From Clostridiales bacterium (GTDB taxonomy: Bacteria; Bacillota; Clostridia; Monoglobales; WRBX01), in the NCBI GenBank assembly GCA_031261985.1, contig JAISIR010000017.1, positions 1 to 38,682 on the forward strand: DNA of 38,682 bases, in the 5' to 3' direction. The position numbers and the translations under genes are program-made. The notes under the pieces were generated by a model, which worked only from the letters and a program-made list of their open reading frames with translations, ran no database searches and was not told where the DNA came from. Of this stretch, positions 23,278 through 30,564 are shown in pieces. How positions within the stretch are numbered: position 1 is the stretch's first letter; every line of letters begins with the position of its first letter.

Positions 23278-23487
23278 ATGACAAGAAGACATATTATGAC
23301 AGTTAAGTATGATTATTTGGATGAGTTCAGCAATTTTTCTTATGCGAAAAACGAAAAATATATTCCGCCCAAAATACCAGCCCCAATTAGCAGATTGGAT
23401 AAGATATTTAATAAGAGGGTACAAAATACTATAAACTTAGCTATAAAAGGCAAACTGCCTAAATTCCCCAAAACTCCTGCTCGGTAA
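23278..23487 (+). CDS. 69-aa hypothetical protein under a PhoP/WalR-type promoter
   Basis: Not recognised. Basic, Pro/Lys-rich, without a TM segment: MTRRHIMTVKYDYLDEFSNF then a KYIPPKIPAPISRLDKIF stretch and a KLPKFPKTPAR tail. The promoter, an AAGGGG site 11 bases upstream and the operator argue that it is a real gene; ATG 23296 is an alternative start. No clear terminator follows. Confidence 0.6.
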   Translation: MTRRHIMTVKYDYLDEFSNFSYAKNEKYIPPKIPAPISRLDKIFNKRVQNTINLAIKGKLPKFPKTPAR

Positions 23488-23510
23488 CAATATTAATTTT
23501 CAAAAAAATA

Positions 23511-23539
23511 TTGACAAATTTTGATAATTAGGATATAAT
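23511..23539 (+). promoter_or_regulatory. consensus promoter of the small RNA
   Basis: TTGACA (23511-23516), 17 bp, TATAAT (23534-23539): perfect consensus, with no reading frame downstream. Confidence 0.85.
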
Positions 23540-23545
23540 ATTTAT

Positions 23546-23642
23546 AAGGATAAAAAAGAGCAAGAACCTCAAACGGCTATGCTCACAATTTAACTAATTA
23601 AAAGTAGCCAAATGTTTGCACGCATTGGGGGCTACTTTTTTG
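23546..23642 (+). ncRNA. about 97-nt small RNA, candidate antitoxin RNA
   Basis: Runs from the predicted +1 near 23546 to the shared terminator. It contains GAGCA/TGCTC (a 5-bp stem with AAGAACC and CGGCTATG in or near its loop). It converges on the 36-aa peptide mRNA and overlaps its 3' end across the terminator, as RNAII does with RNAI in Fst/par loci. Its 5' segment AAGAG..AAGAACC..CGGCTATG.TCAC is similar, not complementary, to the 5' leader of the peptide mRNA. Confidence 0.6.
23600..23639. terminator. shared bidirectional terminator of the sRNA and toxin mRNA
   Basis: AAAAGTAGCC (23600-23609) pairs GGCTACTTTT (23630-23639), with AATG/CATT inside. T-runs follow on both strands. The peptide stop codon is inside the stem. 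Confidence 0.85.
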
Positions 23643-23742
23643 TATGAGGTGATTTTTTCTTTGCTAATTTGTAGAAACAAACAAACGCAGTTAAAATCGT
23701 TATTAGCAAAATCGTTCCAAGAACAATAAATGCAATCTCCAT
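23632..23742 (-). CDS. 36-aa hydrophobic peptide, putative type I toxin (holin-like/TxpA-Fst type)
   Basis: MEIAFIVLGTILLITILTAF, then VCFYKLAKKKSPHTKK: a single TM helix (3-23) followed by a strongly basic tail, the form of Fst, TxpA and 'putative holin-like toxin' peptides that insert in the cell's own membrane. RBS AAGGAGGTGA is strong but can be covered by a leader hairpin. It has its own promoter and shares a terminator with a convergent RNA. Chromosomal copies are often of unknown benefit. Toxicity is inferred. Confidence 0.72.
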   Translation of the reverse strand: MEIAFIVLGTILLITILTAFVCFYKLAKKKSPHTKK

Positions 23743-23854
23743 ACTATCACCTCCTTATCGTAAGATGCGAAGGTGAACATAGCCGCCTAGCTTTCGCTAT
23801 TTTCGGTTCTTAACTCTTAACGATAATTTTACACTATTTTATAAAAAATGTCAA
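23743..23854 (-). promoter_or_regulatory. promoter and SD-sequestering leader of the putative toxin
   Basis: Minus strand TTGACA (23854-23849), 17 bp, TAAAAT (23831-23826), +1 near 23819. In the leader TCACCTTC can form eight pairs with GGAGGTGA, covering the SD (plus strand 23769-23776 and 23747-23754). A TAGC-GAAA-GCTA tetraloop hairpin lies upstream. Both are typical of translationally locked type I toxin mRNAs. Confidence 0.65.
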
Positions 23855-23914
23855 TACAAAAAATGACGTTTTTTACTTTATGGCTTTAAAACGTAAGCTT
23901 ATTCATTCTGCATT

Positions 23915-23947
23915 AAAAAAACGCCGAGCAAACGCTCGACGTTTTTT
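23915..23947 (-). terminator. terminator of tuf
   Basis: CGAGC-AAAC-GCTCG extended by ACG/CGT, flanked by A- and T-runs, so it is usable on both strands. 27 bp after the tuf stop. Confidence 0.85.
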
Positions 23948-23973
23948 ATATTCAGCCAAAAGATCGGCTTTAA

Positions 23974-25176
23974 TTACGCAATAATCTCAGACACAACGCC
24001 TGAACCTACTGTGTGTCCACCTTCGCGGATAGCAAAACGCAACTCTTTCTCGATAGCGATAGGTGCAATTAGCTCAACGCTAATCTCTACGTTATCGCCA
24101 GGCATACACATCTCTGTTCCAGAAGGAAGAGTGATAACGCCAGTTACATCTGTTGTACGGAAGTAGAACTGAGGACGATAGTTGTTAAAGAATGGAGTAT
24201 GACGTCCACCTTCTTCTTTAGTAAGAACATATACTTGCCCTTTAAACTTAGTGTGAGGCTTAATTGTACCAGGTTTAGCCAATACTTGCCCACGCTCTAT
24301 TTCGTTACGTTGGATACCACGAAGCAACGCACCAATGTTATCACCAGCTTGCGCCTCGTCTAACAATTTACGGAACATCTCGATACCTGTTACAACAACC
24401 TTACGTGGCTCATCGGTTAAACCAACGATTTCTACCTCGTCACTAACCTTAATTGTACCACGCTCTACCCTACCAGTTGCAACTGTACCACGACCAGTGA
24501 TAGAGAATACATCCTCGATAGACATCAAGAACGGTAAGTCACTCTTACGCTCAGGAGTTGGGATATACTCGTCAACAGCCTTCATAAGCTCTAAAATAGG
24601 AGCATACTCAGCAGCGTTAACATCGGTAGCAGAAGATTCAACAGCTTTAAGTGCAGAACCTTTGATAATAGGAATATCATCGCCAGGGAAATTATACTCG
24701 CTTAATAGCTCGCGAATCTCCATCTCTACAAGCTCTAAAAGCTCAGGGTCATCCACTTGGTCAACTTTGTTCATAAATACAACAATGTAAGGAACGCCTA
24801 CCTGACGCGCTAGAACGATATGCTCACGAGTTTGTGGCATAGGACCGTCAGCTGCAGATACAACTAGGATAGCACCGTCCATCTGAGCGGCACCGGTAAT
24901 CATGTTCTTTACATAGTCAGCATGCCCAGGGCAGTCAACGTGTGCATAGTGACGTGCGTCTGTTTCATACTCAACGTGAGCAGTCGAAATTGTAATTCCG
25001 CGCTCTCTTTCTTCTGGAGCTTTATCGATTTGGTCATAAGCAGAATATTCTGCCTTACCCATGAAAGATAAAACTTTTGTAATAGCAGCAGTTAAAGTGG
25101 TTTTACCATGGTCAACGTGACCGATAGTACCAATATTAACGTGCGGTTTGGTTCTTTCAAATTTTGCTTTAGCCAT
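23974..25176 (-). CDS. tuf: elongation factor Tu
   Basis: 400 aa GTPase that delivers aminoacyl-tRNA to the ribosome. G1 GHVDHGKT (19-26), switch I RGITI, G3 DCPGHADY, G4 NKVD, and SALKA; C-terminal domains 2 and 3 include [13 protein letters not shown] and the FRTTDVTG block. RBS AAGGAAA. Last gene of the str cluster but with its own strong promoter and a long leader. The codons are strongly biased, as expected of a highly expressed gene. Confidence 0.99.
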   Translation of the reverse strand: MAKAKFERTKPHVNIGTIGHVDHGKTTLTAAITKVLSFMGKAEYSAYDQIDKAPEERERGITISTAHVEYETDARHYAHVDCPGHADYVKNMITGAAQMDGAILVVSAADGPMPQTREHIVLARQVGVPYIVVFMNKVDQVDDPELLELVEMEIRELLSEYNFPGDDIPIIKGSALKAVESSATDVNAAEYAPILELMKAVDEYIPTPERKSDLPFLMSIEDVFSITGRGTVATGRVERGTIKVSDEVEIVGLTDEPRKVVVTGIEMFRKLLDEAQAGDNIGALLRGIQRNEIERGQVLAKPGTIKPHTKFKGQVYVLTKEEGGRHTPFFNNYRPQFYFRTTDVTGVITLPSGTEMCMPGDNVEISVELIAPIAIEKELRFAIREGGHTVGSGVVSEIIA

Positions 25177-25386
25177 TTGAAAATATTTCCTTTCTTATTA
25201 AATTACAAGTCTAGCCATGGTTTTGTAAAATCCAGGCTTACGCCTTAACCGATTACATACCCACCAGCCGATTGTTATATAAAACTAATATATACATCTT
25301 TAAAGTGTATTAGATGATGTTTTCATCTTTACACCATGAGTAATCACTGATTAACTCATTATATACCAATTTGTGGCAAATGTCAA
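25177..25386 (-). promoter_or_regulatory. tuf promoter and 175-nt structured leader
   Basis: Minus strand TTGACA (25386-25381), 17 bp, TATAAT (25363-25358). +1 is near 25351. The leader can form GATG/CATC, ATACA/TGTAT and AGGC-GTAA-GCCT hairpins before the tuf SD. A weak AAGTA/TACTT hairpin at the fusA stop may separate fusA from tuf. Confidence 0.75.
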
Positions 25387-25424
25387 GAATTATTTGTTTC
25401 CTTTGCCCAAAAAGTATTTCTAGC

Positions 25425-27500
25425 CTACTTAGCGCGGTCCGCCATAATATCTTGCTGAATAGACTTAGGCACTTCTTCGTAATGACTAGGTTGCATAGAA
25501 TATTGCCCACGCCCTTGAGTGCGCGACCTTAACTCGGTAGCATAACCAAACATCTCGCTTAATGGAACAAACGCAGTTATAGCTTGCGCACCTTGACGCG
25601 CTTCCATACCTTGAATCTGCCCACGACGACTGTTTAAATCACCTATTACATCGCCCATGTATTCCTCTGGAACTGTAACATCTACGCGCATAATCGGCTC
25701 TTTTAACACAGGGTCAGCCTGCTTCATACCATCTTTAAACGCCATAGAACCAGCAATTTTAAACGCCATCTCAGATGAATCGACGTCATGGTACGAACCA
25801 TCATACAAAGTAACGCGAACATCTACAACATTATACCCAGCCAATACACCATTTTGCATTGCGCCTTGTACACCAGCGTCAACAGCAGGGATATATTCTT
25901 TTGGTATAACACCGCCGACAATTTTATTGATAAACTCGTAACCCTTGCCCGCTTCTAACGGCTCAAGCTCTAGGTAAACATGACCATATTGCCCACGTCC
26001 ACCGCTCTGGCGCGCATATTTATGCTCAACCTTAACGGTTTTACGAATCGTCTCTTTATACGAAACTTGTGGTTTACCAACATTAGCTTCTACCTTAAAC
26101 TCACGCATTAACCTATCTACAATAATCTCTAAGTGAAGCTCACCCATGCCGGCAATAATCGTCTGCCCAGTTTCTTCATCTGTATAGGTTTTAAATGTAG
26201 GGTCTTCTTCTGCAAGCTTAGCTAGCCCAATCGCCATCTTCTCTTGCCCTGCTTTTGTCTTAGGCTCAATAGCAACGCGGATAACTGGCTCAGGGAACTC
26301 CATGCTCTCAAGAATAATCGGATGATTATCATCGCATAACGTATCACCTGTTGTGGTGTTCTTTAAACCAACCGCCGCGGCAATATCGCCCGAATATACA
26401 CAGTCAATATCCTTACGCTCGTTAGCGTGCATCTGAAGTATCCTACCTATACGCTCTTTATTATCCTTAGTAGAATTATACACATGTGAACCAGCATTTA
26501 ATACACCAGAGTACACACGGAAGAAACACAACTTACCTACATAAGGGTCAGTAGCTATCTTAAACGCAAGCGCGCTAAATGGCTCATCATCAGACGATGG
26601 ACGAACATCTTCTTCGTCTGTCCCTGGGATAACACCTTTAATAGCAGGCACGTCTAGCGGCGACGGCATGTAATCTACTATAGCATCAAGCAGCGGCTGA
26701 ACACCCTTGTTACGATATGATGTTCCACATGTAACCGGCACCATCTCGTTATCTATAGTAGCTTTGCGAATACCCCTCTTAATCTCTTCAACGGTTAATT
26801 CTTCACCGTTTAGATATTTCTCCATTAATTCTTCGTCTTGCTCGGCAACTGCCTCAAGCAACACAGCGCGATACTCCTCAGCTTTCTCAAGCATATCAGC
26901 AGGAATCTCTTCATCGCGGATATCCTTACCTAAATCGTCATGATAAATCTCGGCACGCATTTTAACTAAGTCTATTATACCCTTAAAGTTATCCTCCGCA
27001 CCTATTGGTAATTGAATCGGTACAGCGTTAGTTTTAAGACGGTCCTTCATCATAGCTACAACATTGTAAAAATCTGCACCCATGATATCCATCTTGTTTA
27101 CATACGCCATACGTGGTACATGGTACTTATCTGCCTGACGCCAAACCGTCTCGCTTTGAGGCTCAACGCCACCTTTAGCACATAAAACGGTAACCGAACC
27201 ATCAAGCACACGCAACGAACGCTCTACCTCAACAGTAAAGTCAACATGCCCGGGAGTGTCGATGATGTTTATACGCTTCCCGTTCCAATGACAAGTAGTA
27301 GCAGCTGATGTGATAGTTATACCACGCTCTTGCTCTTGCTCCATCCAGTCCATTGTAGCGGCACCTTCGTGAACCTCACCAATCTTATGCACACGCCCAG
27401 TGTAAAATAATATACGCTCGGTCGTCGTGGTCTTCCCGGCATCTATATGCGCCATTATACCAATGTTTCTTGTATTTTCTAAAGTAAATTCTCTTGGCAA
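25425..27500 (-). CDS. fusA: elongation factor G
   Basis: 691 aa translocase GTPase. G1 [14 protein letters not shown] (17-30), [24 protein letters not shown], and domain [15 protein letters not shown]; the C-terminus is typical. It starts with TTG at 27500 ([20 protein letters not shown] follows), seven bases from GGAGG. Unusually, 624 bp separate it from rpsG; the rest of the order, rpsL-rpsG-fusA-tuf, is the classic str operon. Confidence 0.98.
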   Translation of the reverse strand: MPREFTLENTRNIGIMAHIDAGKTTTTERILFYTGRVHKIGEVHEGAATMDWMEQEQERGITITSAATTCHWNGKRINIIDTPGHVDFTVEVERSLRVLDGSVTVLCAKGGVEPQSETVWRQADKYHVPRMAYVNKMDIMGADFYNVVAMMKDRLKTNAVPIQLPIGAEDNFKGIIDLVKMRAEIYHDDLGKDIRDEEIPADMLEKAEEYRAVLLEAVAEQDEELMEKYLNGEELTVEEIKRGIRKATIDNEMVPVTCGTSYRNKGVQPLLDAIVDYMPSPLDVPAIKGVIPGTDEEDVRPSSDDEPFSALAFKIATDPYVGKLCFFRVYSGVLNAGSHVYNSTKDNKERIGRILQMHANERKDIDCVYSGDIAAAVGLKNTTTGDTLCDDNHPIILESMEFPEPVIRVAIEPKTKAGQEKMAIGLAKLAEEDPTFKTYTDEETGQTIIAGMGELHLEIIVDRLMREFKVEANVGKPQVSYKETIRKTVKVEHKYARQSGGRGQYGHVYLELEPLEAGKGYEFINKIVGGVIPKEYIPAVDAGVQGAMQNGVLAGYNVVDVRVTLYDGSYHDVDSSEMAFKIAGSMAFKDGMKQADPVLKEPIMRVDVTVPEEYMGDVIGDLNSRRGQIQGMEARQGAQAITAFVPLSEMFGYATELRSRTQGRGQYSMQPSHYEEVPKSIQQDIMADRAK

Positions 27501-28124
27501 AACTTTTCCTCCTTGTTCTCAATTTAATAATAGTAGGTTTTATTTTTTTGGGGGGCAATTTCTTAATAGAAGCAAGCACTCCCTGCCCTGTTTTTTTACG
27601 CTGCCCGAATGAGTTTTTCGCCGAAATTTACATCTGCATTTTGATTAAGGATTTGTCAAGGCTGGCGCGCTTTTTGCGCCATTTATTTCAGCCTTGATGA
27701 ATCCTGGCAAAATGCTAGGATTAAATCGCGAAAAACGAGCGGGCAAGCGTAAAATACGCAGCTTGAATAGATTTAGAGCTTTAAAAGTTTCTAATTATTT
27801 TACCCACTAATATTTTTTAAAATGGGCAAGGGAAGCGAATGAATAAAGAGCGACTTTCTCGTCCTGATTGAGCGGCTTGCCTGTTTTAAAAAATATTAGC
27901 TAGCAAAACTAAAAATTTAAATCTAGTTTTCAGAAAAACAAGCCCCAAACCACACATCAGCCTACCCCACCGCACCCATACTCCTAAAAATTTGCGGAAC
28001 TTCATCGCAAATTTTCTCTCTAGCAAAAATAAAATCATTTTTTGCTAGAGGCTTCCGTTTTAAGAAAAACCCTAAAGTGAAGCTGAAGCAAAATTGCATA
28101 AATCGCAATTTTGCGGGATGGAAC
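27501..28124. other. 624-bp palindrome-rich gap inside the str operon
   Basis: No credible gene. It contains AAGGCTG..CAGCCTT with GGCGC/GCGCC inside (27659-27700 area), a 24-nt-arm foldback at 27807-27899, AAACTA/TAGTTT, AAAATTTGCG/CGCAAATTTT (near 27988-28017), CTCTAGCAAAAA/TTTTTGCTAGAG (28017-28055 area) and GCAAAATTGC/GCAATTTTGC (near 28087-28112). Several nested repeats suggest accumulated non-autonomous elements. Confidence 0.6.
27807..27899. repeat. foldback with 24-nt arms
   Basis: Arms 27807-27830 and 27876-27899 match in 22 of 24 positions when inverted (CTAATATTTTTTAAAA..GGCAAG). The 45-nt loop holds a smaller GAGCG/CTCG-type hairpin. As RNA in the str transcript it would be a very stable structure between rpsG and fusA. 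Confidence 0.75.
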
Positions 28125-28595
28125 CTACCACTTATAATGCGCAAACGCCTTGTTAGCCTCTGCCATTCTATGTGTATCTTCTTTCTTCTTAACTGCTGCG
28201 CCGGTATTGTTAATGGCATCCATTATCTCATGCGCCAAACGCTCTTTCATCGTGCGTTCGCTCCTTTGACGCGCATAACTTACCAACCAACGCAAGCCCA
28301 AAGTAACCCTACGCTCAGCCCTAACTTCCATAGGCACCTGATACGTTGCACCACCTACACGACGAGCTTTAACCTCAAGCAACGGCATAATATTCTCCAT
28401 TGCTTCATCAAACGCGTCCATAGCATCTTTACCCGTTTTCTCGGCAACTTCGGCAAACGCATCATAAACTATTTTTTGTGCTACACCTTTTTTACCATCT
28501 AGCATAACCGTGTTGATTAACCTTGTAACCAGCTTGCTATTGTAAATTGGGTCTGGCAATACATCTCTTTTAGGAACACTACCTTTTCTAGGCAC
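28125..28595 (-). CDS. rpsG: 30S ribosomal protein S7
   Basis: 156 aa, usual length. [20 protein letters not shown] start, [32 protein letters not shown] core and C-terminal AHYKW. The start codon is GTG with GAGGGG upstream. It nucleates the 16S 3' domain and is the usual autoregulator of the str operon. Confidence 0.98.
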   Translation of the reverse strand: MPRKGSVPKRDVLPDPIYNSKLVTRLINTVMLDGKKGVAQKIVYDAFAEVAEKTGKDAMDAFDEAMENIMPLLEVKARRVGGATYQVPMEVRAERRVTLGLRWLVSYARQRSERTMKERLAHEIMDAINNTGAAVKKKEDTHRMAEANKAFAHYKW

Positions 28596-28744
28596 TTATC
28601 TTCCCCTCGATTCATTTAAAATTTTAAACCAAGCCAGATTATTTAATTGAACAGTCAGACTAACCAACGCCCGCTAAACAAATAATCCACCTCAGTTGGG
28701 TACTCAAAGCAAGTTTTACCTCGCTCTGCTAGCGCGCATATATT

Positions 28745-28792
28745 CTTTCGCTCTTTTTATATATAATATATAATAGAAAAGACAGCGTAAAG
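28745..28792. other. imperfect hairpin between rpsL and rpsG
   Basis: CTTT-CGCT-CTTTT (28745-28757) can pair with AAAAG..AGCG..AAAG (28777-28792), interrupted by small bulges. GCATATATTC is directly repeated on both sides (28736, 28792). The 238-bp gap is wide for this operon and could house an S7 or attenuation site. Confidence 0.4.
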
Positions 28793-28833
28793 CATATATT
28801 CACACCATTTAACTTGCTAAAAATCAACCAAAA

Positions 28834-29268
28834 TTAGTCGGACTTTTTACCGCCACTTGGCTTAGCCTTTTTAGCACCATACAAACTACGCGATTGATTA
28901 CGCCCAGCAACTGCACCGGCATCTAGTGTACCACGAATAATATGGTAACGAACACCAGGAAGGTCCTTAACCCTACCGCCACGAATAAGTACAACACTAT
29001 GTTCTTGAATGTTATGACCTATCCCTGGGATATAAGCCGATACTTCCATACCATTGCTAAGACGAACACGCGCAACTTTACGCAACGCAGAGTTAGGCTT
29101 CTTAGGTGTTTTAGTACCAACCCAAGTTACTACCCCACGCAATTGTGGCTCAGCTGCATCAGTAATTTTGTTGTGCAACGAGTCACGTCTAACGCGCATT
29201 GCTTTACTATTAGTTGTACGTTTCTTTCTTTTACGACGCTTTCTAATAAGTTGTTCTGTAGTAGGCAT
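28834..29268 (-). CDS. rpsL: 30S ribosomal protein S12 with divergent N-terminal region
   Basis: 144 aa. The C-terminal two-thirds is canonical ([59 protein letters not shown]), including the Lys of PKKPNS at which streptomycin resistance arises. Residues 9-45 ([41 protein letters not shown]) differ from the usual [21 protein letters not shown] and are several residues longer. RBS AAAGGAG. Confidence 0.96.
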   Translation of the reverse strand: MPTTEQLIRKRRKRKKRTTNSKAMRVRRDSLHNKITDAAEPQLRGVVTWVGTKTPKKPNSALRKVARVRLSNGMEVSAYIPGIGHNIQEHSVVLIRGGRVKDLPGVRYHIIRGTLDAGAVAGRNQSRSLYGAKKAKPSGGKKSD

Positions 29269-29350
29269 TTTAGTTTCTACTCCTTTCTTTTAAAATTTGT
29301 GTAACGTGAATATATACTAATTAAATTAGTAACAATGATATAATTATTAA

Positions 29351-29662
29351 CTATCCTTTCAGCTCGGTCACTACCGCCGCCGAAACATCTATCTTAAAAT
29401 GCTCACCCATCTGCTTTTTACTGGGCACGCCTATCATTTTTACATGGTACCTGTTGCACAACGAAAGTACGCTTGCCTTAACCCACTCATCAGCATCTTG
29501 CGCTAAATAAACGGTTTTAGCACGCATTTTCTCGATTGTTTTTTTACTCTCTCTAAGCCCAACAACACAGCCTAGCTTCTCATCAAAATTATTAACACCA
29601 GTTGGCAAACCAGATGCGTTATTTACAATATCATTGCCAAGCGGTTTATCGTCTTCACTCAT
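29351..29662 (-). CDS. L7Ae/L30e-family ribosomal-like protein (YbxF type)
   Basis: 103 aa from ATG 29662 (MSEDDKPLGN), with AGAAGGA upstream. The frame stays open to 29749, but the operon's transcript is predicted to start near 29733, so the longer form is unlikely. The L7Ae fold includes VVGLRESKKTIEKMRAKTVYLAQDAD, CNRYHVKMIGVPSKKQMG. K-turn RNA-binding proteins of this kind head the str operon in many Firmicutes. Confidence 0.88.
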   Translation of the reverse strand: MSEDDKPLGNDIVNNASGLPTGVNNFDEKLGCVVGLRESKKTIEKMRAKTVYLAQDADEWVKASVLSLCNRYHVKMIGVPSKKQMGEHFKIDVSAAVVTELKG

Positions 29663-29739
29663 CTTGTGTTTTTCCTTCTTATAATAGATTTCTTTGATAA
29701 GACACACAATACATTCCCGCAAAAATACCATTCTGATTG

Positions 29740-29768
29740 ATTGTATCACAAAAAAATCAATTTGTCAA
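29740..29768 (-). promoter_or_regulatory. str operon promoter
   Basis: Minus strand TTGACA (29768-29763), 17 bp, TACAAT (29745-29740). A second TTGACA lies at 29779-29774. Confidence 0.8.
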
Positions 29769-29799
29769 GCCCTTGACAAATAAAATCAAATTGTTTAGA

Positions 29800-30525
29800 C
29801 TATTCACCATCATTTATCATTCGATGCTCTTTTATAACTTTAAATTGCTTTATCCAGCCCTTACTATATTTTACCGATATATACCCAACAATAGACATTG
29901 CTAAAGCACTAAAGGTATCTACAATTATATCCTTCATCGTATCTAAAAGTGCCATCTGACCAACTTTTAACTGTCCGTTTGTCATAACCACTCTTTGCAT
30001 ATTAGTGTCAAAAACCGAATCTATCGTAAACTCATATATCTCCCATATCGCACCAAAAGCCAAGGCAAAACAAAAAGCAAATATAGCAACAAACGCTGGC
30101 GATAAGTTCAAAATTATTTTATCCGAATCGTTCAAAATGTTTATAATCGACAGCCCAATCGCGCACAACGCCACACCACTAAAAGCGTGCATTATAGTAT
30201 CAAAATTAGGAATCGTTGTGTAATAATCATGCACCTCTCCTAAATAAATAGTAAAGTAAAGAAAGGTAACGTAAATTGTTATCATTTGCGGAGGCATGTA
30301 CGAAAGCCATTTTTTAAGCAATATACTAGGTAAAAGTATAGCAACCATGCCTAAAATACATTCTACCAACGCCAAAACATAATCACTTTTAACCCTTACG
30401 TCTATGGCATCAGAGGCAGAGACCGGCGCTTGATAAATTCGCACAGATACATAAATAGCCGATACAAAAAGCGTAAGCAATACAAAAAATATGTAATTGC
30501 GCACATTAAACACACGTTTTATCAT
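29800..30525 (-). CDS. YjdF/DUF2238-like membrane protein
   Basis: 241 aa, six or seven TM helices. The family pattern is clear: PNFDTIMHAFSGVALCAIG (Asp and His), FALAFGAIWEIYEFTID (W-E-x2-EF) and DTMKDIIVDTFSALAMSIVGYI (D-x3-D-x3-D). These polar residues within helices suggest a metal- or substrate-binding site, but the function is unknown. 39 bp after the parC-like stop and on the same strand, so possibly cotranscribed. Confidence 0.8.
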   Translation of the reverse strand: MIKRVFNVRNYIFFVLLTLFVSAIYVSVRIYQAPVSASDAIDVRVKSDYVLALVECILGMVAILLPSILLKKWLSYMPPQMITIYVTFLYFTIYLGEVHDYYTTIPNFDTIMHAFSGVALCAIGLSIINILNDSDKIILNLSPAFVAIFAFCFALAFGAIWEIYEFTIDSVFDTNMQRVVMTNGQLKVGQMALLDTMKDIIVDTFSALAMSIVGYISVKYSKGWIKQFKVIKEHRMINDGE

Positions 30526-30564
30526 AATAATCCCTGCCTTTTTTTATATTGCAAACTTTTTGCT

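Noticed and set aside
27962-28219. 85-codon minus-strand frame in the rpsG-fusA gap
   Set aside because: It overlaps the end of rpsG in another frame, crosses two inverted repeats and has no RBS.
29663-29749. 29-residue extension of the L7Ae-like protein
   Set aside because: It begins upstream of the predicted transcript start (near 29733) and is not part of the fold.
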